A stretch of DNA of 64,000 nt from Bacillus sp. SORGH_AS_0510 (GCF_030818775.1 NZ_JAUTAU010000001.1:758501-822500); one strand, 5' to 3'. Positions 1-9,039 are shown, counted from the first letter of the stretch. Notes: generated by a model not told the origin, from the sequence alone. A program made the numbers and translations.

Positions 1-1
1 T

Positions 2-115
2 TATATCATCGGTATGGCCATCGCGTTTGTTGTTGCCTTCATCGTCACACTTGTTTTAGCAAAAAGAGACGAAAAAAAGGCTGTGAAACTATCATCTGAT
101 CAAAGAGCAGCATAA
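2..115 (+). CDS. PTS sugar permease, C-terminal end (probably sucrose-specific EIIBC)
   Basis: Only the last 37 codons lie in the window. They encode a hydrophobic helix rich in Val, Phe and Ile followed by a charged tail ending in DQRAA and a TAA stop. This resembles the C-terminus of a PTS EIIC membrane domain. The two genes that follow encode sucrose-6-phosphate hydrolase and fructokinase, so the product is inferred to be the sucrose permease that phosphorylates sucrose during import. The specificity rests on context only, because the substrate-binding and IIB parts are outside the window. Confidence 0.6.
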   Translation, partial: YIIGMAIAFVVAFIVTLVLAKRDEKKAVKLSSDQRAA

Positions 116-119
116 TAAA

Positions 120-147
120 AAGAGGAGAATCCCGTGATTCTCCTTTC
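120..147 (+). terminator. Hairpin between permease gene and sucrose hydrolase
   Basis: A perfect 8-bp stem (GGAGAATC / GATTCTCC) with a CCGT loop is preceded by an A-run and followed by TTTCT. It sits between the permease stop and the ribosome-binding site of the hydrolase gene. It could be a weak terminator or an attenuator that lowers expression of the downstream genes. It is not followed by a long T-run. Confidence 0.5.
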
Positions 148-168
148 TGTATTAGGAGTGAAATCAGC

Positions 169-1662
169 ATGGAATGGACAAAAGAGCAACGATACAGAAG
201 CATGGACGACGTGACCGAAGAGGAAATCCAAGGGTTAGCGAAGCTCGTGAATCAATGCCCATGGCGGCAGGCTTTTCATATTCAGCCGGTGACAGGGTTG
301 CTAAACGACCCGAATGGCTTTAGTTATTTTAACGGGGAATATCATTTATTCTATCAATGGTTTCCACTCGGTCCAGTTCATGGGTTGAAGCATTGGTATC
401 ACACAAAGTCTAAGGATTTGGTTCATTGGGAAGAGGTGGGAATGGGCATTGCGCCATCGAATGAGTTTGATCGTCATGGAGCCTATTCCGGAAGCGGGAT
501 TGAGCACGAGGGAAAATTATATTTACTGTACACGGGCAACACGCGCGACGACCAGTGGATTCGATATCCATATCAATGTCTGGCAGTGATGAATCCGGAT
601 GGAAGCATTGTAAAAATGGATGCCCCGGTGATTAGTGTGGTTCCAAATGGCTATACGGATCATTTTCGCGATCCGAAGGTGTGGAAGCAGGGGGATTCCT
701 TCTATGCGGTGATTGGTGCGCAGAGGGAAAATGAAACGGGAGGTGTCGTTTTATATCGCTCTCCGGATTTGAAAAATTGGCAGTTTGCGGGTGAAGTGAA
801 GACTGGCTTAGGTGAAGACTTCGGTTACATGTGGGAATGTCCGGATTATTTTGAGCTGGACGGCCAAGGCGTGTTGTTATTCTCCCCACAAGGGTTACAT
901 GCGGAAGGTGACCATTATCAAAATATCTATCAGTCAGGGTATGTAGTGGGAAGTCCCATTGATTTAGAAAAAAGGGAACTGAAGCATGGCGCCTTTCATG
1001 AATTGGACCGCGGGTTCGATTTTTATGCACCGCAAACGACGGTGGACCCCGAGGGACGCCGGATTTTAGTAGGTTGGATGGGCTTGCCGGAGATTGACTA
1101 TCCTACTGATAAAAATGGCTGGGCACACTGTTTAACCCTCCCGCGGGAGCTTTCGGTTCGTGGCGGAAAGCTAATCCAGCGGCCGGTGTCAGAGCTTGCA
1201 TTGCTTCGTGGAGATAAGGTGGAAGTGAGTTGCACGATTGAGAATGAAACGGTTGATTTGACTGGTTTTGATGGAGACGTGTATGAGCTTTTTGCTGAAT
1301 TCTCTGCGAGCACGGCTGAGGAGTTTGGTTTGGAGCTTCGGGTCGGTGCTGAGGAGAAAACGGTGATCAAGTATGATGCGGTCGAGAAAAAGGTTGTGTT
1401 TGATCGGGCTCGTTCGGGCGAACCGTTTGCTGAGGAGTTTGGTACCGTTCGTAAATGTGGATTAGATGCTGAAACGGAGAAGATTTCGTTCCGAATTTTT
1501 GTGGATGTTTCCTCTGTTGAGGTGTTTGTAAATGACGGTGAGGAAGTGTTTACGGGGAGGATTTTTCCTGGAAAAAATAGCAATGGAATCCGCGTATTTG
1601 CCCGTGGTGGCCAAACGAATGTGACTGCGGTTAAATGGGAGATCAAAGATGGGCAGAGGTGA
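169..1662 (+). CDS. sacA: Sucrose-6-phosphate hydrolase (GH32)
   Basis: This 497-residue cytoplasmic glycoside hydrolase family 32 enzyme splits sucrose-6-phosphate into glucose-6-phosphate and fructose. The GH32 hallmarks are visible in order: NDPNG at residues 46-50 with the nucleophile Asp47, RDP at 167-169 (transition-state stabiliser) and ECP at 223-225 with the acid/base Glu223. The C-terminal third has the beta-sandwich composition of the family, and the length is typical. There is no signal peptide. The start ATG follows an AGGAG box about 11 bases upstream. The gene lies between a PTS permease end and a fructokinase gene, which gives a complete sucrose pathway. Confidence 0.93.
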   Translation: MEWTKEQRYRSMDDVTEEEIQGLAKLVNQCPWRQAFHIQPVTGLLNDPNGFSYFNGEYHLFYQWFPLGPVHGLKHWYHTKSKDLVHWEEVGMGIAPSNEFDRHGAYSGSGIEHEGKLYLLYTGNTRDDQWIRYPYQCLAVMNPDGSIVKMDAPVISVVPNGYTDHFRDPKVWKQGDSFYAVIGAQRENETGGVVLYRSPDLKNWQFAGEVKTGLGEDFGYMWECPDYFELDGQGVLLFSPQGLHAEGDHYQNIYQSGYVVGSPIDLEKRELKHGAFHELDRGFDFYAPQTTVDPEGRRILVGWMGLPEIDYPTDKNGWAHCLTLPRELSVRGGKLIQRPVSELALLRGDKVEVSCTIENETVDLTGFDGDVYELFAEFSASTAEEFGLELRVGAEEKTVIKYDAVEKKVVFDRARSGEPFAEEFGTVRKCGLDAETEKISFRIFVDVSSVEVFVNDGEEVFTGRIFPGKNSNGIRVFARGGQTNVTAVKWEIKDGQR

Positions 1663-1666
1663 CAGA

Positions 1667-2629
1667 ATGGGAAAGCTTTTTTCAATTGGTGAAGTGTTAA
1701 TTGATTTCATTCCTCTTCAAAAAGGAGCAGCCTTAAAGGATGTCGTTGCGTTTGAAAGAGCGCCAGGGGGTGCACCGGCCAATGTGGCGGCGGCCGTTGC
1801 CAAATATGGCCAAAAAGCGGCGATGATTTCGAAAGTAGGGAAGGATGCGTTTGGTGACTTTTTAGTCGAGAAGCTTATCGAGGCTGGCGTGGAGACGGAC
1901 AAAGTGTACCGGACGGGGGAAGCGAATACGGGTTTGGCGTTTGTTTCGTTAAAAGAAGACGGCGAACGTGATTTCTCTTTTTATCGGAAGCCTTCTGCGG
2001 ATTTGCTGTTGAGTGAGGAAGAAATCGAGCAGGCATGGTTCCAAGCGGGGGATATTCTCCACTTTTGCTCGGTTGATTTAGTGGAAAGCCCAATGAAGCA
2101 GGCACATAAGAAAGCAATCGCGGCGGTTTCAACTGCTGGGGGCTTGGTCAGCTTTGACCCCAATGTGCGGCTTCCGCTTTGGAGCAATCCAGAAGACTGT
2201 CGCAAGGCGATTCTCGAATTTTTACCTGCGGCGGATATCGTCAAGGTGTCGGATGAAGAGCTTGCATTTATTACTGGAATCCAGGAGGAGTCGGCTGCAA
2301 TTCAATCATTATTCGTTGGAAACGTGAAGGCTATCGTTTATACAAAAGGAGCGGCTGGAGCGGATTTGTACTTAAAGGATGAAAAGTTTTCATCGAGCGG
2401 ATACACGGTTGAACCGGTGGACACGACTGGAGCAGGTGATGCTTTCATTGGTGGGTTATTATACCAATTGCTAGAACTGCGAGCAATCCCTGGCAATGTG
2501 GAAGAACTACTAAGAGAGAATGCATATGCTATCCTCCGATTTGGTAACGCAAGCGGAGCCTTAACCACCACGAAAAAAGGAGCAATTTCCGCGTTGCCAA
2601 CCAAAGAAGAAGTGGTGAGACTTATATAA
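1667..2629 (+). CDS. Fructokinase (PfkB family)
   Basis: This PfkB-type carbohydrate kinase of 320 residues phosphorylates the fructose released by the upstream hydrolase. The first PfkB signature GGAPANVA is near the N-terminus, and the second, DTTGAGDAF, contains the catalytic base Asp258. I chose the ATG at 1667 because AGAGGTGA, which includes the stop of the hydrolase gene, forms its ribosome-binding site. The in-frame ATG at 1649 lies inside the hydrolase gene with no such site. The 4-bp gap to the hydrolase suggests translational coupling. A REP palindrome follows directly. Confidence 0.9.
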   Translation: MGKLFSIGEVLIDFIPLQKGAALKDVVAFERAPGGAPANVAAAVAKYGQKAAMISKVGKDAFGDFLVEKLIEAGVETDKVYRTGEANTGLAFVSLKEDGERDFSFYRKPSADLLLSEEEIEQAWFQAGDILHFCSVDLVESPMKQAHKKAIAAVSTAGGLVSFDPNVRLPLWSNPEDCRKAILEFLPAADIVKVSDEELAFITGIQEESAAIQSLFVGNVKAIVYTKGAAGADLYLKDEKFSSSGYTVEPVDTTGAGDAFIGGLLYQLLELRAIPGNVEELLRENAYAILRFGNASGALTTTKKGAISALPTKEEVVRLI

Positions 2630-2632
2630 AAT

Positions 2633-2680
2633 TGAGGGACAGTCCCCCGCTGCTTTAACGCAGCGGGGGACTGTCCCTCA
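2633..2680. repeat. REP-like palindrome, copy 1
   Basis: Near-perfect inverted repeat with arms TGAGGGACAGTCCCCCGC and its complement and a TGCTTTAACGCA centre. It lies between the convergent fructokinase and DUF4386 genes and overlaps the 3' end of the latter. Confidence 0.95.
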
Positions 2681-3376
2681 TTTCTTTTTTGCATTCAGGG
2701 AAACTAGTGCAGATTCATTAAATCCTTTTGCGATCAACCAAACGGCTAGAATCATTTCATTAGCTGCTACTGGCAGGGACATAAGAGCCCAGACAGAAAT
2801 TTGTTGAGCGACTCCGAACATAACTAACAATCCATAAATAAACACTAGAGTTGCCCCTGTCATTCCCAATTTAGCGATAAATCGGGGGACAAGCTTGGTT
2901 TTATAAAAGATATAACTGTACATCATGGTATTGATTCCCAGCATGAAAAGGGGACCAAGCATAAAAGTCCAGGCATGAATGGCTTTTAAAACAATGCCTG
3001 AAGTTTGGAAAGCTGCGGTATCCGGGGCACCTGCTGCTACAAATTCCTGACTTAACGTCAACAGTGAGAGCATACTGATGACACCGACCGTGATGATAAT
3101 GGCTTCGAGAAACCTGAAGCATACATGCCAAAGAGCAATCGTTTCATTATACTTTTTTAAGATGGGGAATAGGGTTGTTGCGGTTCCAACGGCTGAAATA
3201 ACCAGCAATAACTCCATAAACGCTCCAAGCGTGACTTGGCCTGCGTGTTCGGAACCTTTAATCAAGTAATCCGGGCCGCTTAGGATCGGATCGTATAAAA
3301 GTAGACCTATTACCGCCGTAACGGCTGCAAGGATAAACAGTACGCCTACAATTTTTGCTGCTCTTTTTGCATTCAT
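2678..3376 (-). CDS. DUF4386 family membrane protein
   Basis: This 232-residue integral membrane protein has about six predicted hydrophobic helices. It begins with a positively charged MNAKRAAK segment followed directly by a first helix. The overall pattern, including the long-loop segment with GAPDTAAF in the middle, matches DUF4386 proteins, whose biochemical role is unknown. It is the last gene of a minus-strand cluster after an XRE regulator and another membrane protein. The 26-bp gap to the regulator suggests co-transcription. The 3' end enters the REP palindrome by only a few bases. Confidence 0.75.
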   Translation of the reverse strand: MNAKRAAKIVGVLFILAAVTAVIGLLLYDPILSGPDYLIKGSEHAGQVTLGAFMELLLVISAVGTATTLFPILKKYNETIALWHVCFRFLEAIIITVGVISMLSLLTLSQEFVAAGAPDTAAFQTSGIVLKAIHAWTFMLGPLFMLGINTMMYSYIFYKTKLVPRFIAKLGMTGATLVFIYGLLVMFGVAQQISVWALMSLPVAANEMILAVWLIAKGFNESALVSLNAKKK

Positions 3377-3402
3377 TTTTCCATCGCCCTCTCTAAATTT
3401 AC

Positions 3403-3627
3403 TTATCGCTTTGTGTTGCCTTGATAAAAGAATACGTCTTCCAAAGGTAAGTTAAAGGCGTGAGCAATGCGAAAGGCCAGTTCTAGGGATGGGGAGTATT
3501 TCCCCTTTTCGAGTGCGACGATAGTTTGTCTAGTCACGCCAACCTTGTCAGCCAGTTGCTGCTGTGTCATTTCATCATGGTTAAAACGTAATTTTCGAAT
3601 GTGATTGCCGACAAGATGTTTGCCCAT
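3403..3627 (-). CDS. Small XRE-family transcriptional regulator
   Basis: This 74-residue protein is almost entirely one Cro/C1-type helix-turn-helix domain. The segment [29 protein letters not shown] shows the typical pattern (Q in helix 2, TRQT in the recognition helix, then EKGKYSPS). It resembles the stand-alone small regulators of Bacillus that are co-transcribed with membrane proteins. The membrane-protein gene at 3629 ends one base before this gene starts, and a DUF4386 gene follows. A comparable arrangement occurs at 48.9-50.1 kb. Target genes are unknown; autoregulation is a plausible inference. Confidence 0.85.
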   Translation of the reverse strand: MGKHLVGNHIRKLRFNHDEMTQQQLADKVGVTRQTIVALEKGKYSPSLELAFRIAHAFNLPLEDVFFYQGNTKR

Positions 3628-3628
3628 A

Positions 3629-4075
3629 TTAGACTCCTTTCCTATAGTGATAGATTTTCGTTATGGAGCCGGTCACATCTGCAAGAAATCCTGAGAAAAT
3701 CAGAATGATGAACATCGCCTGTGACGGATGATAGAATACTAGCGAGCACATTGAAAGTAGGAAGCCGATGATAAACACCACAAAAGAATTGCGGTTTGCT
3801 TTCAAGGCAATTAGCTGATCGAGTTCATCTGCAAATGTGGGTTCCTTTTCCTTAGTCGTCATTCTAAAGATGATGTTAAAAATAATACTGATCACGATGT
3901 GAACGACGATTGAAACCAAAGTCAATTGAAGGACGTAGAAGCCCCAATAGCGAAAGACATCAGGCGACTCCAGCCCGCCCTCGGGATGCTGCGGGTACAT
4001 ATACAAACCAAAAGACACGAAAATGAGAAGAACGGTAATCAATGATACAATACTTTTCTTTTCTTGATACGTCAT
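3629..4075 (-). CDS. Four-helix membrane protein of an XRE-linked operon
   Basis: This 148-residue protein has four hydrophobic segments, in two pairs separated by a charged cytoplasmic-type loop ([18 protein letters not shown]). I do not recognise a named function, but proteins of this kind usually lie beside small XRE regulators in Bacillus. The ATG at 4075 was chosen because AGGAGGTG lies six bases upstream. An in-frame GTG further upstream is part of that ribosome-binding site. It is the first gene of the operon and lies only one base before the regulator. Confidence 0.65.
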   Translation of the reverse strand: MTYQEKKSIVSLITVLLIFVSFGLYMYPQHPEGGLESPDVFRYWGFYVLQLTLVSIVVHIVISIIFNIIFRMTTKEKEPTFADELDQLIALKANRNSFVVFIIGFLLSMCSLVFYHPSQAMFIILIFSGFLADVTGSITKIYHYRKGV

Positions 4076-4160
4076 GATTAACACCTCCTGTATGCTCCCT
4101 TTTACATCAGGTAAAGTATTATATGCACCATGTCAAAAAAAGTTTACATTTAGTTTTTGT

Positions 4161-4203
4161 GGGGACAGTCCCCCGTTGCGCTAAAGCGCCGGGGGACTGT
4201 CCC
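4161..4203. repeat. REP-like palindrome, copy 2
   Basis: GGGGACAGTCCCCCG arm with its complement and a centre TTGCGCTAAAGCGC. It lies between two divergent genes, so here it cannot act as a simple 3' terminator for a flanking gene. Confidence 0.95.
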
Positions 4204-4298
4204 TCTTTATGGTTTATTTCTTTTTCAAGGTGTTATAATGGTAGCCATAAGAACTCGTTAAACTGGTATTTTTCTTGTATGAAGGATGTGTGCGGATA

Positions 4299-5006
4299 AT
4301 GGATTTTGAAACGGTAATGCAGGAGTTGGAAGCGCTCGGTAAGGAGCGAAGTAAAAAAATGTACATAAGTAATGGAGCGCATGAACCGGTTTTTGGTGTG
4401 GCTACTGGAGCGATGAAGCCGATGGCAAAGAAAATCAAGAAAAACCAGCCATTGGCCGAGCAACTATATGCCACTGGGAACTATGATGCGATGTATTTTG
4501 CCGGCGTCATTGCAGACCCCAAGGCCATGACGGAGGAGGATTTCGACCGTTGGATTGAGGGGGCATATTTTTATATGCTGTCTGATTATGTAGTTGCCGT
4601 CACGCTGGCTGAAGCAGATATTGCCCAAGCGGTTGCCGATAAATGGATCGCAAGCGGGGAAGAGCTGAAAATGTCGGCAGGCTGGAGCTGTTACTGCTGG
4701 CTTTTAGGTAATCGTAAGGATGAGGAGTTTAGTGCAAGCAAGCTTGCGGGTATGCTGGATCAGGTAGAAAAAACCATTCATGATGCTCCGGAGCGAACGA
4801 AATCTGCTATGAATAATTTTATCTATACCGTGGCGATTTCTTATGTGCCGCTTCATGAAAAGGCGGTTGAAACCGCAAAGGCAGTAGGCCCTGTCGAAAT
4901 CAAACGGGACAAAAAGAAAAGCAGCATCCTGAACGCTTCTGAAAATATTCAAAAGGAAGTAGATAAGGGTAGGCTGGGTTTTAAACGTAGATATGTAAGG
5001 TGTTAA
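4299..5006 (+). CDS. DNA alkylation repair (AlkD-like) HEAT-repeat protein
   Basis: This 235-residue alpha-helical protein resembles the AlkD-like DNA alkylation repair family, which removes alkylated bases by means of HEAT-like repeats. Supporting features are the N-terminal LEALGKERSKKMY segment, the repeated helical pairs, the MSAGWSCYCW stretch and a basic C-terminus (KKSSILNASENIQKEVDKGRLG) of the sort that contacts DNA. The ATG at 4299 has GAAGGATG upstream; the earlier in-frame start at 4275 overlaps that site. The gene stands alone between two REP palindromes. Family assignment is from overall resemblance, and the catalytic Asp was not verified. Confidence 0.65.
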   Translation: MDFETVMQELEALGKERSKKMYISNGAHEPVFGVATGAMKPMAKKIKKNQPLAEQLYATGNYDAMYFAGVIADPKAMTEEDFDRWIEGAYFYMLSDYVVAVTLAEADIAQAVADKWIASGEELKMSAGWSCYCWLLGNRKDEEFSASKLAGMLDQVEKTIHDAPERTKSAMNNFIYTVAISYVPLHEKAVETAKAVGPVEIKRDKKKSSILNASENIQKEVDKGRLGFKRRYVRC

Positions 5007-5019
5007 TAGAAAGTTTTGG

Positions 5020-5061
5020 GGACAGTCCCCCGTTGCGCTTAAGCGCCGGGGGACTGTCCCC
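5020..5061. repeat. REP-like palindrome, copy 3
   Basis: Same family, with a TTGCGCTTAAGCGC centre. It lies between the convergent AlkD-like and diguanylate cyclase genes. Confidence 0.95.
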
Positions 5062-5068
5062 AATTTTA

Positions 5069-6094
5069 TTAAGCGACTGTATTCCGCCCGTTGTTTTTCG
5101 CCTGGTATAAGGCCTTATCAGCTAAATCAAGTAAACCCATGGGATTCCTGTCTTGGGCAGGAACCAGGGAGGCCACTCCAAAACTCAAGGTGACCCTGCC
5201 GTGTTGCTTCGACCACTCATGTGGGATATGTAACTTCTCAATCTCCAGGCGGATCCTTTCAGCAAGGAAGCGCGACTCATGTACATCTTTCTTTGGCAGG
5301 ATAATCGCAAATTCCTCGCCCCCAAACCTTGCGTAAGTGGCCTCATATGGGTTCAAGATGTCCTTGACCCGATTAGAGATATCAATTAAACATTGGTCGC
5401 CGAGTAAATGACCGTAGTGATCGTTGTAACATTTAAAATAATCGACATCGAACAAAATTACGGAAAGAGGGTCTTGACTGGCGCCGAGAGCTTGCCAATA
5501 GGAATCTAGCATTTTATCAAAATACCTTCGATTAAACAAAGAGGTCAATCCATCCACGTTAGAGAGGTATTCCAACTTTTTCTCTAACTTTTTGCTTTTG
5601 GTAATATCATTTCGAATGACAATATATCGAAACGGCTTTTTCTGCTTGTCTAAAAACGGGACAATGGTGGTAAAAGTCCAATAGTATGTACCACTCTTCG
5701 TTTTGTTGCGAATTTCTCCACTCCACACTTTTCCTTGAGAAACAGTATCCCAAAGCTTTTTGAAAAACTCTTTTGAATGATAGCTGCTATTCAAAATGCG
5801 CATATTTTTCCCCTTGATTTCTTCAAAAGAATACTCGGAAAGTCGGCAGAATTTTTCATTCGCATATAAAATATTCGCGGTTTTATCCACTACTTGAACA
5901 AGATTCGCCTCGTCTAAGGCAAATTTCAAATCTTGAAGGTCTTTTAGGGTATCTAGATAATTTCTTTCTAATTCATTCCGCTGCCTATAATTCGGAAAAA
6001 ATCTATCCAGAAATTTATTTTTAATAAAAAGTGTAATAAATAATGCTGCCACTGTAATAAGAGAAGTATCCATTACCTCATGAAAAAAGCTCAT
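5069..6094 (-). CDS. PAS-GGDEF diguanylate cyclase
   Basis: This 341-residue protein is predicted to make the second messenger cyclic di-GMP. It has one N-terminal membrane helix (about residues 10-27), a PAS domain (about 50-165, with a typical ANEKFCRLSEYSFEEIKGKN core and a WTFTTIVPF segment) and a C-terminal GGDEF domain (about 175-340). The active-site loop reads GGEEF, which is a functional variant. The inhibitory RxxD site normally five residues upstream is absent (the region reads NPYE), so product inhibition is probably lost. The PAS domain suggests redox, oxygen or small-molecule sensing, but the ligand cannot be told from sequence. Confidence 0.9.
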   Translation of the reverse strand: MSFFHEVMDTSLITVAALFITLFIKNKFLDRFFPNYRQRNELERNYLDTLKDLQDLKFALDEANLVQVVDKTANILYANEKFCRLSEYSFEEIKGKNMRILNSSYHSKEFFKKLWDTVSQGKVWSGEIRNKTKSGTYYWTFTTIVPFLDKQKKPFRYIVIRNDITKSKKLEKKLEYLSNVDGLTSLFNRRYFDKMLDSYWQALGASQDPLSVILFDVDYFKCYNDHYGHLLGDQCLIDISNRVKDILNPYEATYARFGGEEFAIILPKKDVHESRFLAERIRLEIEKLHIPHEWSKQHGRVTLSFGVASLVPAQDRNPMGLLDLADKALYQAKNNGRNTVA

Positions 6095-6212
6095 TATTGT
6101 ACCCCTTCACATGCGCATGTATGTCTAAGAGAAAAATTATTATCTAGTTATTATTGTAAAAGTAAAAATATAGTAAAACCATTGTCCATTTTATGACAAT
6201 TTACCTAAATTG

Positions 6213-6266
6213 AAAACGGGGACAGTCCCCCAGCGCTTTAGCGCGCCGGGGGACTGTCCCCGTTTT
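6213..6266. repeat. REP-like palindrome, copy 4
   Basis: Extended palindrome with outer AAAACGGGGACAGTC arm and its complement. It lies just downstream of ndk on the minus strand, so it could also stabilise or terminate that transcript. Confidence 0.95.
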
Positions 6267-6272
6267 TGAAAT

Positions 6273-6734
6273 TTACACTGATTTCCGTTCGTCGAATGGA
6301 AAATCATCTCTTTTGATGTTTCTTTTCAGTAGTCCAAAGAAATTTTCGATTTCGCGTTCTGCACTTAGGAGAGAATCAGAGCCATGAATGACATTCTCTT
6401 CTTTCTTAAACGCGAAGTCGCCGCGGATTGTACCTGGTGCTGCTTCAGTTGGATTAGTCTTTCCGATCATGAGACGAGATACCTCGATGACATTTTCGCC
6501 TTCCCAGACCATGGCAAAGACAGGACCGGATGTAATGAAATCTACTAGTTCGCCAAAAAATGGTTTTTCTTGATGTTCCATATAATGATCTTCAGCTTTT
6601 GAGCGGTCCACGTTCATTAGCTCTGCATTCAATAGGGTAAACCCTTTTTGTTCAAACCGACTAATGACTTCTCCGATTAATCCTCGTTTTACTCCATCAG
6701 GCTTCACCATGATAAATGTGCGTTGTAATGCCAT
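6273..6734 (-). CDS. ndk: Nucleoside diphosphate kinase
   Basis: This cytoplasmic enzyme equilibrates nucleoside di- and triphosphates by a phosphohistidine mechanism. The start is strongly typical ([18 protein letters not shown]), and the catalytic motif NVIHGSDS places the phosphorylated His at residue 117. The 153-residue length is a few residues longer than usual, with a DERKSV tail. The ATG at 6734 follows AGAGGTGATTGT; the longer in-frame start at 6779 adds 15 residues not found in the family. In Bacillus ndk often lies near menaquinone or chorismate genes. Here it stands between a diguanylate cyclase and a DUF3231 gene, flanked by REP palindromes. Confidence 0.95.
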   Translation of the reverse strand: MALQRTFIMVKPDGVKRGLIGEVISRFEQKGFTLLNAELMNVDRSKAEDHYMEHQEKPFFGELVDFITSGPVFAMVWEGENVIEVSRLMIGKTNPTEAAPGTIRGDFAFKKEENVIHGSDSLLSAEREIENFFGLLKRNIKRDDFPFDERKSV

Positions 6735-6868
6735 ACAATCACCTCTTAGTAAGATAGATAACTTAATAAGAACCACCACTTTAAAAGTAAGTTGAGCTCT
6801 CCTTAAAGAAAGTTGATCCTATCCACAATTATGGCTATCTACCAGGAATTTCAAACCTAACAAATTTG

Positions 6869-6911
6869 GGGACAGTCCCCCAGCGCTTTAGCGCGCCGGG
6901 GGACTGTCCCC
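6869..6911. repeat. REP-like palindrome, copy 5
   Basis: Same family, with an AGCGCTTTAGCGCG centre. The 3' end of the DUF3231 gene reads into it. Confidence 0.95.
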
Positions 6912-7943
6912 TTTATTCTTCGCCAACGATTCCCTATCAATGGTTTCCGGCTGTTTTTCTAGCCACCCGTGTTTCACCAGGATGGTGTAGCAAAAGGTCC
7001 CGGCTTCCATGGCGTGGGTGAAAACTTTGTAGTAGTTTAACATGATGTCTGACCGCAAGCTGGCCCCTAGTGCTGCACCATAGTAGGATAGGGCCGTATT
7101 GACTAGAAACGCTGCGTGATACATCATCAATTTGTCCGAAAATGGACTTATTGTCGATTCCGTAATCTCCACATCCCACTTCTCAGGTATGGGTAAATGA
7201 TCTTGCATTAAAATGGCATCAAAGCTATCCGCATCTTTCCCCGCTAATTTCACATTTTTTAGCATAAAATTCCGAACATCTTCCGATTTTGCCACCTGAC
7301 TGAACCCCAAACTTAACGAACGGATAAATCCAGTTTTCTTTGAATTAAAAAAAAGAGTGCTGATTTCAGAACTATTCAGCGGCCGTTTATCTCCGATTAA
7401 ATTATCAATGATTCCTGTTGATTCCACAAACTCCGGCCCATGTGGGGAAGGAATGGAGGGGACACTTGAAAATTTGGGTTGATCCTTTGCCAGTTGCGCG
7501 ATTTTTTGAAATAACTCGTTCGTTTGTCTAGTACACTCAAAAAAGTAATTTTGCAGGTCTTGCCGCTCTAGGGTGGTAATGGCTAAACTATACGCTGGTA
7601 ACCCATGTAAGCTCATTATGTAAGAGTAGAAGAGGATAAATTGATCCGAAAACAGACGCGGGGCATTCAGATTTACGTCCGCCTCAGTAAAGCCGATTGG
7701 CACTTGAAAATGGGCATCTTTCAAGAATTCAGTAATCTTCGAGATGTGGGTTTCAGATAATTTTAAGGATATTTCAATGATTTCTTTTATATCTTTTTGT
7801 TCTACAATTTTGAGAAAGTATTTGTACATACAGATGGCCATACTATCGCCCATATATTGAAGCCATAGAGCAGATACTTCAGAGACCGTTAACGTATTAG
7901 GCTTTGACTTTTTATTAAAAATCCCCAAAAGGATAACCCCCAA
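6888..7943 (-). CDS. DUF3231 family protein with REP-encoded tail
   Basis: This 351-residue helical protein resembles DUF3231 proteins, which contain two related four-helix-bundle halves and are common in spore-forming Bacillus, often linked to spore coat or manganese-catalase-like folds. Here the halves are roughly residues 15-165 and 185-330. The second half has the typical AAFLVNTALSYYGAALGASLRSD stretch. The last residues, KGDSPPAR, are encoded by a REP palindrome, so the original stop has been lost or displaced. Function is unknown. No convincing ribosome-binding site marks the first ATG; a shorter start at the GIFNKK region is possible. Confidence 0.75.
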   Translation of the reverse strand: MGVILLGIFNKKSKPNTLTVSEVSALWLQYMGDSMAICMYKYFLKIVEQKDIKEIIEISLKLSETHISKITEFLKDAHFQVPIGFTEADVNLNAPRLFSDQFILFYSYIMSLHGLPAYSLAITTLERQDLQNYFFECTRQTNELFQKIAQLAKDQPKFSSVPSIPSPHGPEFVESTGIIDNLIGDKRPLNSSEISTLFFNSKKTGFIRSLSLGFSQVAKSEDVRNFMLKNVKLAGKDADSFDAILMQDHLPIPEKWDVEITESTISPFSDKLMMYHAAFLVNTALSYYGAALGASLRSDIMLNYYKVFTHAMEAGTFCYTILVKHGWLEKQPETIDRESLAKNKGDSPPAR

Positions 7944-8020
7944 ATTTTAAAACATCTTCTGTTTTTTACTACTCTGTGGTTATTTTATGGTATTTAGGAA
8001 GAAGTATACATATATAAAGA

Positions 8021-8063
8021 GGGACAGTCCCCCGCTGCTTTAAAGCAGCGGGGGACTGTCCCC
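8021..8063. repeat. REP-like palindrome, copy 6
   Basis: Same family, with perfectly paired CGCTGC/GCAGCG inner arms. It lies between divergent genes. Confidence 0.95.
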
Positions 8064-8153
8064 AAATCATTTTTTTGCAGGAGAACGTTTCCTGTTTGTG
8101 GAAGTAATTAGGTGTGTAAAGTACATGCCATTTTTCGAAAAGGAGGTCTAACA

Positions 8154-8624
8154 TTGAAAAGAAAAAATATTTATTGGATGACCAGTCTCCTGCTCTCTCT
8201 CCTCGGTTTTATGATTATAGAACATGCCTTTACAATTAATCCTCATACTATTTCGGGCAATGGCAATCTAGGTATCGTGGTAATATTCCTTTTCTCACCC
8301 GTGTTTCTAGCTAGTTACACCCTAACGTTTAAGCGTGTAAGAGAAAAATTAATTACACTAAACAATCGAAAAATAAATACACGTATATTAACTTTATCAC
8401 TCATCCTGTGTGCCATTTTAATAGCGGCCATAATTAACTTCACAAACGACCTGATTACCGCTCTAGGAGGAGATCCAACTAACCCGGATTCAAGGATTTA
8501 CCGCTTTGGTTGGTTTAATCAATACACCAATAGCCTGTTTTTTAATGTGTATACCTTTTTAATCAGTCATATTTTTGCGGTCATGTTAGGCGTTTTAGCA
8601 ACTATAATATCCCGTAAGAAATAA
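8154..8624 (+). CDS. Hypothetical membrane protein
   Basis: This 156-residue protein has four hydrophobic segments and a positively charged start (KRKNIYW), with the second and third helices separated by a basic stretch. I do not recognise the family. The TTG at 8154 is chosen because an excellent AAAGGAGGTC box ends six bases upstream; the ATG at 8112 has none. The next gene, a lipoprotein, starts 28 bases after the stop, so the two may form an operon. Base composition is more AT-rich than the neighbouring genes. Confidence 0.6.
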   Translation: MKRKNIYWMTSLLLSLLGFMIIEHAFTINPHTISGNGNLGIVVIFLFSPVFLASYTLTFKRVREKLITLNNRKINTRILTLSLILCAILIAAIINFTNDLITALGGDPTNPDSRIYRFGWFNQYTNSLFFNVYTFLISHIFAVMLGVLATIISRKK

Positions 8625-8652
8625 CTTTTGCTTTAACGGTGGAGGAATGCGA

Positions 8653-9039
8653 ATGAATCAACGGTCTATCTTATTAGTTGGAACCATCATTCTGGCCATA
8701 ACAATATTATGTGGATGCGAGTCCAATCTTTTCCAAGATAAAATTATTAAAGGCAATGATATAACAAAAATGACCATTTATACGAACGAGGAGCAAGAAG
8801 GGCCGTATGTAATTAAAGATAAGAAGATTATTGATCGAACCATCCGTCAGATTAATACGTCGCCAAGAAGAGATATCTCTAAAATCACGTTTGAACGCGG
8901 GGCAGATGGAAGAATTATTTTTGAAGGGAAGAATTCGGTTTTTGAAGTAGGGGTCTTTAGCGATTCTGGAGATATAGTCACTCAAAAATATTATATTCCT
9001 AATGCTATCAACCTAAATGAGCTAATAGGAATGGATTAA
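8653..9039 (+). CDS. Hypothetical lipoprotein
   Basis: The first ~22 residues form a signal peptide that ends in a lipobox (ILCGC), so the mature protein should be lipid-anchored on the outer face of the membrane. The remaining ~105 residues (KITIYTNEEQEGPYVIKDKKIID and onward) look like a small beta-rich domain, similar in layout to secreted Bacillus proteins of unknown function. The ATG at 8653 lies seven bases after GGTGGAGG; the ATG at 8647 is too close to that box. It follows a membrane-protein gene and precedes a noncoding repeat region. Confidence 0.6.
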   Translation: MNQRSILLVGTIILAITILCGCESNLFQDKIIKGNDITKMTIYTNEEQEGPYVIKDKKIIDRTIRQINTSPRRDISKITFERGADGRIIFEGKNSVFEVGVFSDSGDIVTQKYYIPNAINLNELIGMD

